DNA of 64,000 bases from Bradyrhizobium sp. 199 (GCF_023073355.1 NZ_JADPJI010000005.1:434001-498000); one strand, 5' to 3'. Counted from the stretch's first letter, positions 12,594-22,521 are shown. The notes: generated by a model from the sequence alone, not told the origin. Numbers and translations: made by a program.

Positions 12594-12929
12594 GATCGGG
12601 GAAGCCTCTTGGAACGGCGCTTTCGGCGCGCCACGGGAATATCCGCCGCCTCTTAGCACCCGGAGCCGGCGGGCGAAAGCCAAGGGATTATGCAGTTTTA
12701 GCTCATCCAGCTTGCCCGGATGGGGGCGGTAGCCGGCCTTCGGCCGAGCCCGGGGAGCACGATCCCGGCGAGATTCAAAAGTCGAATCCAACCCGTTATT
12801 TCCCTTGAGAATTTTGTCAGGACAGGCAAACGACAGGCGAGCGGGACGAGGTCGTCCGGAAGGGCGGCTTGAATCAATTCCTAAGGCGGCCTTGCCAAGG
12901 CCTTGAGACGAAGAGTGAAAGCGAATCAG
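12594..12929. other. Intergenic region between icd and the trmJ-like gene
   Basis: The divergent promoter region of icd (minus) and the trmJ-like gene (plus). It holds a short GC-rich hairpin around GGCCTTCGGCC near 12740. A TTG at 12903 in frame with the downstream gene is less likely than the ATG at 12930. I see no gene, recognisable repeat family or operator. Confidence 0.5.
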
Positions 12930-14120
12930 ATGTCGGGGACTGACAAGAGCAAAGCGGGTTTGTCCCTCGGCGGTCCCATCGTCATCCTGGTCGAGCCGCA
13001 GCTGGGCGAAAACATCGGCATGGCCGCGCGCGCCATGGGCAATTTTGCGCTTTCCGCGCTGCGCATCGTCAACCCCAGGGACGGCTGGCCCAACATCGCC
13101 GCTCAGCGCGCCGCGGCCGGTGCCGACCACATTCTGGAAAAGGTCGAATTGTTCGACACGGTGGAGCAGGCGGTCGCCGACCTCGACCTGCTGTTCGCCA
13201 CAACGGCGCGCCCCCACGATCAGGCCAAGCCCGTGGTTGGCCCGGAGGCCGCGGCGAGCGAGATCGCGGGGCACGTCGCGACCGGCGGCAAGGCCGGCAT
13301 CCTGTTCGGCCGCGAGCGCTGGGGGCTAACCAACGAGGAGGTGGGGCTCTCCAACCGCATCATCACCTTCCCGGTCAATCCGGGCTTCGCCTCGCTCAAC
13401 CTCGCCCAGGCCGTGCTGCTGGTCGGCTATGAATGGTTCAAGCGGGCGACGTCCGGCGAACTGCCGCACGCCATGCCTGAGCGCTCCGAGCGCGCCTCGC
13501 AGCACCAGATGCAGGCCTTCTTCGACAATCTCATCCGCGAACTCGACAAAGTCGAGTTCCTGCGGCCGGCCGAGAAGCGCGACACCATGCTGGTGAACCT
13601 GCGCAACATCTTCACCCGCATGGAGCCGACCAAGCAGGACATGCACACGCTCCACGGCGTGGTGATGGCGATCGCGGAAGGGCGCAAGGGCCCGGCCAAG
13701 GGCGGCGTGCTCGACGGCGAGCAGGCCACGCGTCTGCGCGCGCTGCTGGCCGAGCACGGCCAAGGCGGCGTGCCCGACAGTGGCTCGACCGTGCGCGGCC
13801 TCGCCCGCCTGCTCCGCCGCAACCCGACCGATGCCGAGCGCCTGCTCTGGCAGGCACTGACCCGCGACCGCCGCTTCGCAGGCGGGTTCAAGCGCCAGAC
13901 CCCGGTCGGGCGGCACATCCCGGACTTCGTCTCGTTCCCGCATCGGATCGCGATCGAGCTGGTCAACCCGGGGGAGGGCGAGGCGATCGCGGCAGACCGC
14001 GCGTCAAGGCGGGCGTGGCTGGAAGCGCGGGATTATCGCGTGCTGGAGATCCGCGCGGCGGATGTGGAGCGGGATCTCGAGGCCGAGCTGGTGCGGCTGC
14101 AGGCGATGGTCGAGCAGTAG
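12930..14120 (+). CDS. TrmJ-type tRNA 2'-O-methyltransferase fused to a DUF559 nuclease-like domain
   Basis: A two-domain protein of 396 residues. Residues 1 to about 250 are a SPOUT-class RNA methyltransferase of the TrmJ/LasT type: [20 protein letters not shown], the SAM-knot blocks [15 protein letters not shown] and [16 protein letters not shown], and [13 protein letters not shown]. These enzymes methylate the ribose at tRNA position 32. Residues about 290-396 match DUF559, a Vsr/restriction-endonuclease-like fold: [47 protein letters not shown]. Where DUF559 usually has an ELDGGQH-type active-site stretch, this protein has [10 protein letters not shown], so cleavage activity is doubtful. 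ATG at 12930 preferred over TTG at 12903. Confidence 0.87.
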   Translation: MSGTDKSKAGLSLGGPIVILVEPQLGENIGMAARAMGNFALSALRIVNPRDGWPNIAAQRAAAGADHILEKVELFDTVEQAVADLDLLFATTARPHDQAKPVVGPEAAASEIAGHVATGGKAGILFGRERWGLTNEEVGLSNRIITFPVNPGFASLNLAQAVLLVGYEWFKRATSGELPHAMPERSERASQHQMQAFFDNLIRELDKVEFLRPAEKRDTMLVNLRNIFTRMEPTKQDMHTLHGVVMAIAEGRKGPAKGGVLDGEQATRLRALLAEHGQGGVPDSGSTVRGLARLLRRNPTDAERLLWQALTRDRRFAGGFKRQTPVGRHIPDFVSFPHRIAIELVNPGEGEAIAADRASRRAWLEARDYRVLEIRAADVERDLEAELVRLQAMVEQ

Positions 14121-14124
14121 CTTC

Positions 14125-15327
14125 TCAGCGCCTCGCGCCGTCATTGAAGCGGATGGACAGTGCGGCTACCGCGGCAATCAGCGCAGAGATCAGGATGATG
14201 GCCGCTGCGGCTGTCCACCCGTGGGCCTTGACCGCACTTCCCACTGCCACAGGTCCGACCACTTGGCCGAGATTGCTCCCTTGCATCACCAGACCAGTGA
14301 CCACAGCAACGAGTGTGGCGGACGGCGCGAGCAACGGGATCGATGAGATCAGGACGGCCGGGATCAAGCCTCCAACCGCCGCGAAGAGGATACATAGCAG
14401 AAGAGTGGGCATATCGCCGAAGACCTGCAGGAAGATTCCGAGACCCGACAGCCCCATGATCAGATAGGGGGCGACGAGCAGTGCTGAACGCCGGGCGCCA
14501 CGCGCGAGCAGGTAGCCGGCCGCAACGTTGCCGATGATGTTGCTTGCGGTGGCCAGAGCACTGAGCGAGCCGGCCGCGGCGTGCGGGATCTTCATCCGCT
14601 CCATCAGCAGCACCGGAACGAAGCTGAAGAGCGCGAAGAACATCAGGCTGTAAAGGGCAAAACATCCGGCCAGCAGAAGCGGCCCCTTGCCTGCCGCCAC
14701 TTGCATTGCATCCCGCATCGTGCCCCTCAACGATGCTGAGATGCGCTTTGGGGCAGCCGGGATACCTATCCACACTGCCGTGATAGCGACGGCCGCAAGA
14801 CCGGCGCTGCCCCACCACAGAGCGCGCCAGTCGCTGAACAACGTTCCGCCGAGCATGGCGAGCGCCATCCCCGCCGGCATGAAACAACTCCACAGAGCAA
14901 GCGCAAACTGTTGTTGGTCGGGCCGGACCATCCTGTACAGGATCGCCGGCCCAGCAACGGCGACCATAAGGAATCCAAGGCCTTCCAGGAGGCGCGAGGC
15001 GAGAAGTGTTGCATAACCCGTCGCCATCGCGCCGATCACGGCTCCCAGCATGAGTGATGCGAGCCCGAGGGTCAGGATCCGGCGGTCTCCGGCACGAGCG
15101 ATCAGCGAGCCGGCGGGAATACCGCCCACGACGCCGAGAATCGCAAATATCCCGCTCAGCCAACCGGCAGCCGCGAGATCCAGGCCCAAGTCCTTTTGCA
15201 GCATGGGCGTAGCGATGGCGGCTTTCCCAACCTGGATCGCGGCGACCACGCCGGACCCCACCACGATGCTGACCACAGACCAGTGTCGATCTCGCAAGCG
15301 CGGGGCAGATGCTGCGATTGCCATCAC
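14125..15327 (-). CDS. MFS transporter (CynX/NimT-like)
   Basis: A 400-residue major facilitator with about 12 hydrophobic segments spread along its length, including a first-half [10 protein letters not shown] loop typical of MFS loop 2-3 and a long central loop ([20 protein letters not shown]). Substrate is unknown. CynX/NimT-type and sugar or drug efflux carriers look similar. Its start overlaps the wrbA stop by four bases, so it is translationally coupled to wrbA and probably handles a quinone or aromatic compound sensed by the divergent LysR regulator. It converges head-on with the trmJ-like gene, with four bases between the stops. Confidence 0.82.
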   Translation of the reverse strand: MMAIAASAPRLRDRHWSVVSIVVGSGVVAAIQVGKAAIATPMLQKDLGLDLAAAGWLSGIFAILGVVGGIPAGSLIARAGDRRILTLGLASLMLGAVIGAMATGYATLLASRLLEGLGFLMVAVAGPAILYRMVRPDQQQFALALWSCFMPAGMALAMLGGTLFSDWRALWWGSAGLAAVAITAVWIGIPAAPKRISASLRGTMRDAMQVAAGKGPLLLAGCFALYSLMFFALFSFVPVLLMERMKIPHAAAGSLSALATASNIIGNVAAGYLLARGARRSALLVAPYLIMGLSGLGIFLQVFGDMPTLLLCILFAAVGGLIPAVLISSIPLLAPSATLVAVVTGLVMQGSNLGQVVGPVAVGSAVKAHGWTAAAAIILISALIAAVAALSIRFNDGARR

Positions 15328-15950
15328 GCCGCCGCTTTCAGCCGCGCAGCGGCCAGCGCGCGAGCAATCTCGGCCACATGGCGCCCCTGAAAGCGCGCCC
15401 CTGCCAGTTCGTTGGCGCTTGGCTGACGGTCCCCGCCGCCGCCGTCGTCGGCCAGGGTAGCCGCGCCGTAGGGCGATCCGCCTGTGACCTCGTCCATGCG
15501 CATCTGCCCCTTGAATGTATAGGGCAGCCCGACCACAACCATGCCCAGGTGCAACAGGACGGTATGAACAGACAGAATTGTACTTTCCTGGCCACCATGC
15601 TGGCTGCCGGTGGATGTAAAGACACTGCCGACCTTGCCCACCAGCCTGTTCTCGAACCAGAGGCTACCGCACTGGTCCAGAAAGTTCTTCATCTGCGAGG
15701 CCATGTTGCCGAAACGCGTCGGCGTCCCGAAGATGATCGCGTCATAATCCGGTAGCTCAGTTACGGCAGCGATCTCGGCTCGCTGATCGCGCTTGTATCC
15801 TGCCTTTTGTGCAACATGGTCCGGAACAAGCTCCGGAACCCGCTTGATTGTGACTTGGGCTTCAGCGTCCCGGGACCCTCGGGCGATCTCTTCAGCCATC
15901 GCTTCGATGTGACCGTACGACGAGTAGTACAGCACCAACACCTTCGTCAT
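15324..15950 (-). CDS. wrbA: NAD(P)H:quinone oxidoreductase, WrbA family flavodoxin-like
   Basis: A 208-residue flavodoxin-fold NAD(P)H:quinone reductase (type IV). Key blocks are [16 protein letters not shown] (FMN phosphate loop), [20 protein letters not shown], and [13 protein letters not shown] with the long loop that follows. It reduces quinones by two electrons to avoid semiquinone radicals. First gene of a two-gene unit with the MFS transporter, divergent from the LysR gene across 105 bases. That arrangement suggests LysR-controlled, inducer-dependent detoxification. Confidence 0.92.
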   Translation of the reverse strand: MTKVLVLYYSSYGHIEAMAEEIARGSRDAEAQVTIKRVPELVPDHVAQKAGYKRDQRAEIAAVTELPDYDAIIFGTPTRFGNMASQMKNFLDQCGSLWFENRLVGKVGSVFTSTGSQHGGQESTILSVHTVLLHLGMVVVGLPYTFKGQMRMDEVTGGSPYGAATLADDGGGGDRQPSANELAGARFQGRHVAEIARALAAARLKAAA

Positions 15951-16055
15951 TGTGGTTTCCTTTGTTGTCTCAGAAGGGAGTGCCGGACAACATAGGTCTG
16001 TATTTGATTAGCGGGAGCGGCATAAGATCGATGAGTCTGATCGATCGGATAGATC

Positions 16056-16964
16056 ATGCTGGACGTGCTCACGCTGGATCAGTTGCGAACATTCGTCACG
16101 GTGGCGGAAAGTGGAAGCTTCCGCTCGGCCGCTGCTCGACTTTCGCGTGTTCAGTCCGCCATCAGCCACGCCATTGCCAACCTGGAGGCTGAACTGGGTC
16201 TGGCGCTGTTCGACCGCACGGGTCATCGTCCGGTGCTGACCCCTGAGGGGCAGTCACTGCTCGAGAACGCTCGTGACGTTCTCCTCAGGGTCGATGCGAT
16301 GCGCGCGAGAGCCCGAGGGCTCGGCGACGGAGTCGAACTCGAGCTCTCATTGACGGTCGACACGTTGTTTCCGATCGGCATGGTTGGATCTGCGCTGACG
16401 AAGATGCGCGCTACCTATCCTTCGGTTTCGATCAGGCTTGCCGTCGAGCCGCTGGGTGGACCGATCACGTCGCTGATGGAAAAACGCAGTTCGCTGGCCA
16501 TCGTGGTCGGCGAGGATTTCCGTGATCCGCGGATCGCACTCGAGGCGATCTCGTCCGTTGAACAGGTTGCGGTCGTCTCAGCTGAGCACCCACTGGCACG
16601 GCAGCAATCGAATAAGAAGATCAGACTTCAGGATTTGGCCGATCATCTGCAGATCGTCCTCTCCGATCCGACGCCGTTAACCGAAGGGCGCATGTTCGGC
16701 GTTCTGTCGCCGCAGACCTGCCGGGTGACCAACCAGGATACAAAACACGCGATGATTCTCGCTGGACTCGGCTGGGGCCGCCTGCCGTCCTGGCAGGTCG
16801 AGCGCGACCTGAGCAAAGGGCGTCTTGTGCGCCTTGCTACCAGCGCGCTTGGCCGAAACAGCCAGGTTGCTGCCGAGGCCTATCTCGCACATCGGCTTGA
16901 TGAGCCATTCGGACCGGCCGCGCTGGCCTTCCGCCAAGCCTTGATGCGGCTCATTGGGATTTAG
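16056..16964 (+). CDS. LysR family transcriptional regulator
   Basis: A 302-residue LysR-type regulator. The winged helix-turn-helix is at the N-terminus (LTLDQLRTFVTVAESGSFRSAAARL through FDRTGHRPVLTPEG), followed by a periplasmic-binding-protein-like effector domain (LSLTVDTLFPIGMVG, LAIVVGEDFRDPR). It faces wrbA and the MFS gene. A loose inverted repeat with TGATC and GATCA arms (16038-16056) overlaps its own start and could be an autoregulatory LysR site. The effector is unknown; a quinone-type compound is a guess from the neighbours. Confidence 0.92.
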   Translation: MLDVLTLDQLRTFVTVAESGSFRSAAARLSRVQSAISHAIANLEAELGLALFDRTGHRPVLTPEGQSLLENARDVLLRVDAMRARARGLGDGVELELSLTVDTLFPIGMVGSALTKMRATYPSVSIRLAVEPLGGPITSLMEKRSSLAIVVGEDFRDPRIALEAISSVEQVAVVSAEHPLARQQSNKKIRLQDLADHLQIVLSDPTPLTEGRMFGVLSPQTCRVTNQDTKHAMILAGLGWGRLPSWQVERDLSKGRLVRLATSALGRNSQVAAEAYLAHRLDEPFGPAALAFRQALMRLIGI

Positions 16965-17115
16965 AAGTCGCGGGAGGAGTGGAGAACTCGGAGGGCGGCA
17001 AAAACCTGAGGTCGCTGCCTTCGCCCGATGTGATCGACTTGACGCGGTCGCGGAGATCCTCGCCGCGAGAATTGCCGCGGAAGGCTCGCCGGTGTGAGGC
17101 CTTAGCCTTATTTAT

Positions 17116-17130
17116 TGGCACGTTTCATGC
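17116..17130 (+). promoter_or_regulatory. Candidate sigma-54 promoter of cyanase
   Basis: TGGCACG-TTTC-ATGC matches the RpoN -24/-12 consensus TGGCACG-N4-TTGC at all positions but one (A for the first T), with exact GG-to-GC spacing. It lies 48 bases before the cynS start, so transcription would begin near 17142. Cyanase yields ammonium and CO2, so nitrogen control makes sense. Confidence 0.65.
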
Positions 17131-17178
17131 CTCCCAAAGCGGCAGCCCGCCTCAATGTCCAACCAAGGAGACCCTGAC

Positions 17179-17667
17179 ATGAAACGCGAAGACCTCACCG
17201 AAAAGCTGCTCGACATCAAGCGCGAGAAGGGATGGAGCTGGAAGCACATCTGCGACAAGATCGGAGACTATTCCGAGGTCCTCATCGTCGGCGCCATTCT
17301 CGGTCAGATGAAATTGACAAAACCGCAGGCCGCCAATGCCGGCGAGCTGTTCGGCCTCTCAAAGGCGGAAGTTGCGATGCTCAATGAGGTGCCGATGCGT
17401 GGCACCGGCACGCCGATGCCGCCGACCGACCCGCTGATCTACCGCTTCTACGAGATGGTGATGGTGAACGGTCCGGCCTGGAAGGCGCTGATCGAGGAGG
17501 AGTTCGGCGACGGCATCATGTCGGCAATCGACTTCGACATGGCGATCGAGCGCGTGGCGAACCCGAAGGGCGACCGCGTCAAGTTCACCATGAGCGGCAA
17601 ATTCCTGCCGTACAAATATTACGGCGCCAGCGGCAACGTGCCGGAATACGGATTCAAGGAGGAGTAG
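17179..17667 (+). CDS. cynS: Cyanate hydratase (cyanase)
   Basis: A 162-residue cyanase that turns cyanate and bicarbonate into ammonia and CO2. The N-terminal helical domain starts MKREDLTEKLLDIKREKGW. The C-terminal domain carries the three catalytic residues, by alignment to the E. coli enzyme (Arg96, Glu99, Ser122): Arg89 and Glu92 in YRFYEMV, and Ser115 in GIMSAIDF. The start is fixed by AAGGAG nine bases upstream; an in-frame upstream ATG at 17155 has no ribosome site. It stands alone, with no cynR or cynT beside it, behind a sigma-54-like promoter. Confidence 0.96.
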   Translation: MKREDLTEKLLDIKREKGWSWKHICDKIGDYSEVLIVGAILGQMKLTKPQAANAGELFGLSKAEVAMLNEVPMRGTGTPMPPTDPLIYRFYEMVMVNGPAWKALIEEEFGDGIMSAIDFDMAIERVANPKGDRVKFTMSGKFLPYKYYGASGNVPEYGFKEE

Positions 17668-17814
17668 GGCTTCGAAACCGTGCCAAGATCGACAGCACCA
17701 TTCGTGGCGGCGAGGCGACGAACTTGCTCCCGGTTTTGCGAGGCGTTCGACATTCCGGTAAGGCGCCGCCGGCGCGCAAGACTTGCACGCCGGCGTGCGT
17801 TGGCAAGGGAAGGA

Positions 17815-18138
17815 TTATTTCCCCGCCTTCACCTCGGCGGCTGCCACCGCGAGCAGCTCGCTCATCTTGGCGCGAATCGCCTGTTCGGTGACGACGACGT
17901 TCTTGGCGGCGAAATCGGCCGTGAGCTTGCGCACGACGTCGGCATCGCCGGCCTCCTCGAAATCGGCCGCGACCACCTCCTTGGCATAGGCGGTGGCGGC
18001 ATCGCCTGATATGCCGAGTTTTTCAGCCGCCCATAGCCCGAGCAGCCGGTTGCGGCGGGCCTCCGCCTTGAATTTCTGCTCCTCGTCGAGGGCGTATTTT
18101 TTCTCGAAACCTTCCTGGCGCTTGTCGAACTCGCTCAT
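17815..18138 (-). CDS. F1F0 ATPase inhibitor, zeta subunit (DUF1476)
   Basis: A 107-residue helical protein beginning MSEFDKRQEGFEKKYALDEE, the conserved N-terminus of the alphaproteobacterial zeta subunit, which binds F1 and blocks ATP hydrolysis. Other matching blocks are FKAEARRNRLLGLWAAEKLG and AAKNVVVTEQAIRAKM. The frame extends 17 codons upstream, but the family start and the neighbouring AAGG support the ATG at 18136-18138. It is not linked to atp genes here. It converges with cynS and diverges from purC. Confidence 0.9.
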   Translation of the reverse strand: MSEFDKRQEGFEKKYALDEEQKFKAEARRNRLLGLWAAEKLGISGDAATAYAKEVVAADFEEAGDADVVRKLTADFAAKNVVVTEQAIRAKMSELLAVAAAEVKAGK

Positions 18139-18457
18139 GCCTTGTTCCAAATCCCTCTGAATGGCGCGGGGGCCTTCCGTTGCGACCACCCGGCTGCGTG
18201 CCTACATAGATAGCACATATCGGCAAAACAACGGGCCGTTAAGCCGCAGGCGAGACGGTATAAGTTGGCGCCGGAGAGTCGGATCGATTGTGCTCGGTCA
18301 GCCAATCGGATAGGTTGCCTGAAGGCTTGGTTCCCGTTCTGTTTCCAAGGGTTCTAGACGGGTTCCTGGCCCTTCACGGCAGCTCCGCCGTGGGTCTAAG
18401 TCCTGGTAACCGGAGCACACCAAATACATGGATTTCAACAAAACACGGTACATCCCC
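18139..18457. other. Divergent promoter region of the zeta-subunit gene and purC
   Basis: 319 bases without a supported gene. It must hold the promoters of the zeta-subunit gene (minus) and purC (plus). A short hairpin (CACGGC/GCCGTG) lies near 18376-18393. An ATG at 18428 in frame with purC would add ten codons ([10 protein letters not shown]) but has no good ribosome site. Confidence 0.5.
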
Positions 18458-19225
18458 ATGAGCCGTCGGCGTCGCATTTATGAAGGCAAGGCAAAGGTTC
18501 TCTATGAAGGCCCGGAGCCCGGTACTCTGATCCAGCACTTCAAGGACGACGCCACCGCGTTCAATGCGAAAAAGCATCAGGTGATCGAGGGCAAGGGTGT
18601 CCTCAACAACCGGATCTCGGAGTACCTGTTTCAGCACCTCAACGACATCGGGGTGCCGACCCATTTCATTCGCCGTCTCAACATGCGCGAGCAGTTGATT
18701 CGCGAGGTCGAGATCGTGCCGCTCGAGGTGGTGGTGCGGAACGTCGCCGCCGGCTCGCTGTCGCAGCGCCTCGGCATCGAGGAGGGCACGCAGCTGCCCC
18801 GTTCGATCATCGAATTCTACTACAAGAACGACCAGCTCAACGACCCCATGGTGTCGGAAGAGCACATCACCGCCTTCGGCTGGGCGACGCCGCAGGAGAT
18901 CGACGACATCATGGCGCTCGCCATCCGTGTCAACGACTTCCTCACCGGCCTCTTCCTCGGCATCGGGATCCGCCTCGTCGACTTCAAGATGGAGTGCGGG
19001 CGCCTGTTCGAGAACGAGATGATGCGCATCATCGTCGCCGACGAGATCTCGCCGGACAGCTGCCGTCTGTGGGACATCAAGTCGAACGAGAAGCTCGACA
19101 AGGATCGCTTCCGCAGGGATCTCGGCGGTCTGCTCGAGGCCTATACCGAAGTTGCAAAGCGCCTCGGCATCCTCATGGAGAACGAGCGTCCGCAGGGCTC
19201 CGGCCCGGTGCTGGTGAAGAGCTGA
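18458..19225 (+). CDS. purC: SAICAR synthetase (phosphoribosylaminoimidazole-succinocarboxamide synthase)
   Basis: ATP-dependent ligase joining CAIR and aspartate in purine synthesis. The 255-residue form starts [18 protein letters not shown], the usual opening of the family. ATP- and substrate-binding blocks include [35 protein letters not shown] and LVDFKMECG. An upstream in-frame ATG (18428) would give a 265-residue form. purS follows after 11 bases, so the two are one transcription unit. Confidence 0.96.
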   Translation: MSRRRRIYEGKAKVLYEGPEPGTLIQHFKDDATAFNAKKHQVIEGKGVLNNRISEYLFQHLNDIGVPTHFIRRLNMREQLIREVEIVPLEVVVRNVAAGSLSQRLGIEEGTQLPRSIIEFYYKNDQLNDPMVSEEHITAFGWATPQEIDDIMALAIRVNDFLTGLFLGIGIRLVDFKMECGRLFENEMMRIIVADEISPDSCRLWDIKSNEKLDKDRFRRDLGGLLEAYTEVAKRLGILMENERPQGSGPVLVKS

Positions 19226-19236
19226 GGGGATCTGAC

Positions 19237-19476
19237 GTGAAGGCACGTGTTACCGTTACCTTGAAGACGGGCATCCTCGATCCGCAAGGCAAGGCCATCG
19301 AAGGCGCGCTGAAGTCGCTCGGCGTCGAAGGCGTCGCCAGTGTCCGCCAGGGCAAGGTGTTCGACATCGAGCTCGCGGTCGCCGACAAGGCCAAGGCGGA
19401 AGCCGCGCTGAAGGATGCCGCAGACAAGCTGCTGGCGAATACCGTGATCGAGAATTATCGGGTCGAGATCGTCTGA
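19237..19476 (+). CDS. purS: Phosphoribosylformylglycinamidine synthase subunit PurS
   Basis: A 79-residue PurS, the small subunit that bridges PurQ and PurL in the three-part FGAM synthase. The start is GTG at 19237, preceded by GAGGGG at seven bases. The sequence KARVTVTLKTGILDPQGKAI, then SLGVEGVASVRQGKVFDIEL, is the typical ferredoxin-like PurS fold. It follows purC closely. Its partner purQ lies 1.3 kb on, after an inserted corA on the other strand. Confidence 0.95.
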   Translation: MKARVTVTLKTGILDPQGKAIEGALKSLGVEGVASVRQGKVFDIELAVADKAKAEAALKDAADKLLANTVIENYRVEIV

Positions 19477-19490
19477 GTCTGCCCTGCAGA

Positions 19491-19600
19491 CCCTCATGGT
19501 GAGGAGCGCGAGGCGCGTCTCGAACCATGCAGGCCCGGCTCTCACATCTTGGCCTTCATCCTTCGAGACGCGCGCGAAGAGCGCGCTGCTCAGGATGAGG
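19491..19600. repeat. Dispersed inverted repeat, family D
   Basis: CCTCATGGTGAGGAGCGCG at the left faces CGCGCTGCTCAGGATGAGG at the right, with CGTCTCGAA facing TTCGAGACG inside. The element fills the convergent gap between purS and corA. It resembles a widespread Bradyrhizobium intergenic palindrome and could act as a bidirectional transcription barrier. Confidence 0.65.
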
Positions 19601-19632
19601 AGCTGGACCGCCGTGACGCAGCCGTCATTCAC

Positions 19633-20667
19633 TTACAGCCAGCCGGCTCTGCGAAAACGCAAGTACAGCGCGGTGCAGGCCGTCAGCATCACGCCGAGCA
19701 GCATGTAATAGCCGTAGTCCCATTCCAGCTCCGGCATGTGCTTGAAGTTCATGCCGTAGATGCCGGCCAGCGCGGTCGGGATCGCGATGATCGCAAGCCA
19801 GGAGGCGAGCTTCTTGGACACCGCCGTCTCCTGCGCCTGGCCAACCAGCAGGCTCGCCTCGAAGGCGAAGGCCAGCACCTCGCGCATGGAATCGATGCGC
19901 TCCTGGATGTTGCGGACGTGGTCGGTGACGTCGCGGAACAGCGGCTGCATGGCCTGCCGCACCATCGACAGCTCGTCATGCTCCAGCCGGCGACAGACTT
20001 CCACCAGCGGTCCGATCGCATTGCGCAGCCGCAACAGGTCGCGGCGCAGCATGTAGAGCCGCTCGATCTGGGCCTTGCTGATCGGCTTGGACAGCACGTC
20101 ATCCTCGATGCCCTCGACCTCGTCGTGAATGCTCTCGAGCACGGGCGAGTAATTGTCGACGATGAAATCGAGGATGGCGTAGAGGATGTAATCCTCGCCC
20201 CGGGCGAGCGCCCGCGGACAGCTCTCGCAACGCTCGCGCACCGGCGTGTAAGACGTCGAAGCGCCGTGGCGCACCGAGACCAGGTAACCTTCGCCGACGA
20301 AAATGTGCGTCTCGCCGAAGGCGATGCGGCCCTCGATCAATTGCGCGGTGCGGGCCACGATGAACAGGGCTTCGCCATATTGCTCGATCTTGGGCCGCTG
20401 GTGGGCGTGGTTGGCGTCCTCGATCGCGAGCTCGTGCAGGTCGAACTGCTTCTGCACCGCGCCAAGCAGCGCCATGTCGGGCTCGTGCAGCCCGATCCAG
20501 ACCACGTGGCCGGGCTTGGCCCGCCAGCTCGAGGCCTCGCTGATCGCGATATTGGCAATGCGCCGGCCGTCGACATAGGCGCCGGCGGCGATGACGCCCT
20601 CGGTGGACACCGGCTCGGAGAGGGATGCGGGCAGCGACGGGACATTCATGGCTTCAATCCCGGGCAA
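19633..20667 (-). CDS. corA: CorA-type magnesium/cobalt transporter
   Basis: A 344-residue CorA channel. The large N-terminal cytoplasmic domain includes IEDANHAHQRPKIEQYGEAL and a long helix (VEGIEDDVLSKPISKAQIER). Two membrane helices lie at the C-terminus, with the signature YGMNF at the end of the first and the MPELEWDYGY loop between them. The start could be residue 1 or the Met at residue 7 (20649). It sits on the opposite strand between purS and purQ and interrupts the purine cluster. Confidence 0.93.
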   Translation of the reverse strand: MPGIEAMNVPSLPASLSEPVSTEGVIAAGAYVDGRRIANIAISEASSWRAKPGHVVWIGLHEPDMALLGAVQKQFDLHELAIEDANHAHQRPKIEQYGEALFIVARTAQLIEGRIAFGETHIFVGEGYLVSVRHGASTSYTPVRERCESCPRALARGEDYILYAILDFIVDNYSPVLESIHDEVEGIEDDVLSKPISKAQIERLYMLRRDLLRLRNAIGPLVEVCRRLEHDELSMVRQAMQPLFRDVTDHVRNIQERIDSMREVLAFAFEASLLVGQAQETAVSKKLASWLAIIAIPTALAGIYGMNFKHMPELEWDYGYYMLLGVMLTACTALYLRFRRAGWL

Positions 20668-20814
20668 GTCGATCGGCCGAATGGCGCGCTATAGCCTGTG
20701 CACAACGCTCGCTGGCAAGGCTAGCACTGGTAAAATCCCCGTCAAATGGTTATGTCTGCTGGCGATTTGGCAGCAGTGCCAGCCCCATTTCAATCCTCGT
20801 TCGGAACCTCTGCC

Positions 20815-21516
20815 ATGAAAGCCGCCATCCTCGTCTTTCCCGGAATCAACCGTGAGCGCGACATGGCGCGTGCGCTGAGGTTGATCTCCGGCAGCGAGCC
20901 GGCGATGGTCTGGCATGCCGAGACGTCGCTGCCTGCGGGCACGGATCTCGTGGTGGTGCCGGGCGGTTTCTCCTATGGCGATTATTTGCGCTGCGGTGCC
21001 ATCGCGGCACGCTCGCCGGTGATGGACGCGGTGCGCAATTATGCTGCGAACGGCGGCCTCGTGCTCGGCGTCTGCAACGGTTTTCAGATCCTCTGCGAGT
21101 CCGGCCTCCTGCCGGGCGTCTTGATGCGCAACGCGCGGCTGAAATTCATCTGCCACGACGTGCATCTGCGCGTCGAGCGTTCCGACACGCCGTTCACCCG
21201 CGGCTACAATGCCGGCCAGGTGATCCGCGTGCCCGTCGCCCACGGCGAGGGCAATTACGCGGCGGACGCGGAAACCATCAAGCGGCTCGAAGGCGAGGGG
21301 CGGGTGCTCTATCGCTACTGCTCGGCTGACGGCACGATCGACGACATCAGCAACATCAACGGCGCTGCGCAGTCGATCGCCGGGATAGTCAACGACAAGG
21401 GCAACGTGCTCGGCATGATGCCGCATCCGGAAAACCACGTCGAAGACATCATGGGCTGCACCGACGGGCGCGGTCTGTTCGCGGGCCTCACCGCGCATCT
21501 GGAAAAGGCCGCGTGA
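20815..21516 (+). CDS. purQ: Phosphoribosylformylglycinamidine synthase subunit PurQ (glutaminase)
   Basis: A 233-residue class I glutamine amidotransferase that supplies ammonia to PurL. The nucleophile is Cys87 in [10 protein letters not shown], with the His-Glu pair in [11 protein letters not shown]. It starts [18 protein letters not shown], the standard family N-terminus; an in-frame ATG at 20746 would add 23 residues unlike the family. Its stop overlaps the GTG start of the tctC-like gene. Confidence 0.96.
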   Translation: MKAAILVFPGINRERDMARALRLISGSEPAMVWHAETSLPAGTDLVVVPGGFSYGDYLRCGAIAARSPVMDAVRNYAANGGLVLGVCNGFQILCESGLLPGVLMRNARLKFICHDVHLRVERSDTPFTRGYNAGQVIRVPVAHGEGNYAADAETIKRLEGEGRVLYRYCSADGTIDDISNINGAAQSIAGIVNDKGNVLGMMPHPENHVEDIMGCTDGRGLFAGLTAHLEKAA

Positions 21517-22484
21517 TCCGGTTCGTGGCGAAGCGGGCGCTCGCCGCGATCGCGGCGCTGTCGCTTGCGAGCGCTGCGTTCGCGCAGGATTTCCCCAAGC
21601 GCCCCATCACCATGATCGTGCCGTTCGCGGCCGGCGGCACTTCGGACGTGATCGCGCGCACGGTCGCCGAGCAGATGGGCATCGCGCTCGGCCAGACCAT
21701 CGTGATCGAGAACGTTGCGGGTGCCGGCGGCTCGACCGCGCTGGCGCGCGCCTCCCGCGCCGAGCCCGACGGCTACACCATCGCGATCGGCAATGCCGGC
21801 ACCAATGCCGCGAGCTACACGATCTATCCAAAACTGCCGTTCACGCCGGAGTCCTTCGTGCCGATCGCGATGGTCGCGAAGACGTTCGGCATCGTCGCCC
21901 TGCGCAAGGATTTTCCGGCGAAGGACCTGAAAGAGTTCATCGCCTACGCCAAGGCAAATCCCGGCAAGATCAATCTCGGCCATGCCGGCGTCGGCTCCTC
22001 GAACTATTTGATCTGCAAGAGCTTCGTGACATCAGCCGGCATCGACACGACGCTGGTCGGCTATCGCGGTGCCGCGCCTGCGCTGACAGATGCCGTCGGC
22101 GGCCAGATCGACGGCGTCTGCGATGCCGCAGCCTCCGTCTCGCAGTCGATCAACGAGAAACTGGTGAAGGGGCTCGTGGTCGGCTCGACCGTGCGCCTCG
22201 CCACGCTGCCCGATCTGCCGACGTCCGCAGAAGCGGGCCTGCCGGAATTCGAGGCACAGGGCTGGAACGGCCTGTTCGCGCCCAAGGGCACGCCGCCGGC
22301 GGTCATCGCCAAGCTCAATGCCGCCGCGCGCACCGCCGTCGAGACCGATGCGGTGAAGAAGCGCTTTGCCGACCTCTCCACCGTTGCACCTGACCCCGAC
22401 GAGCATGCGCCGGACGTGCTTCAGAAGCTCGTGACGCGAGACGTCGAGAAGTACCGGAAGATGCTGGCGGACGACGCCAAGTAA
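21513..22484 (+). CDS. Bug/TctC family tricarboxylate-type solute-binding protein
   Basis: A 323-residue periplasmic binding protein. The signal peptide is [19 protein letters not shown], and the mature part follows with [19 protein letters not shown], the standard TctC/Bug opening. Later blocks [15 protein letters not shown] and [19 protein letters not shown] are also typical. The ligand is unknown; the family binds small carboxylates. It starts at a GTG overlapping the purQ stop by four bases (GTGA), so translation may be coupled. No TctA/TctB membrane partners are nearby, so it is an orphan receptor here. Confidence 0.92.
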   Translation: MIRFVAKRALAAIAALSLASAAFAQDFPKRPITMIVPFAAGGTSDVIARTVAEQMGIALGQTIVIENVAGAGGSTALARASRAEPDGYTIAIGNAGTNAASYTIYPKLPFTPESFVPIAMVAKTFGIVALRKDFPAKDLKEFIAYAKANPGKINLGHAGVGSSNYLICKSFVTSAGIDTTLVGYRGAAPALTDAVGGQIDGVCDAAASVSQSINEKLVKGLVVGSTVRLATLPDLPTSAEAGLPEFEAQGWNGLFAPKGTPPAVIAKLNAAARTAVETDAVKKRFADLSTVAPDPDEHAPDVLQKLVTRDVEKYRKMLADDAK

Positions 22485-22521
22485 TCGCGCCTTCCGTCGA
22501 GCGCATTCCCACCGAGAACGC

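Noticed and set aside
12594..13274. Extension of the icd frame upstream to 13274
   Set aside because: Isocitrate dehydrogenase starts [10 protein letters not shown]; the extra stretch is antisense to the trmJ-like gene and has no family match.
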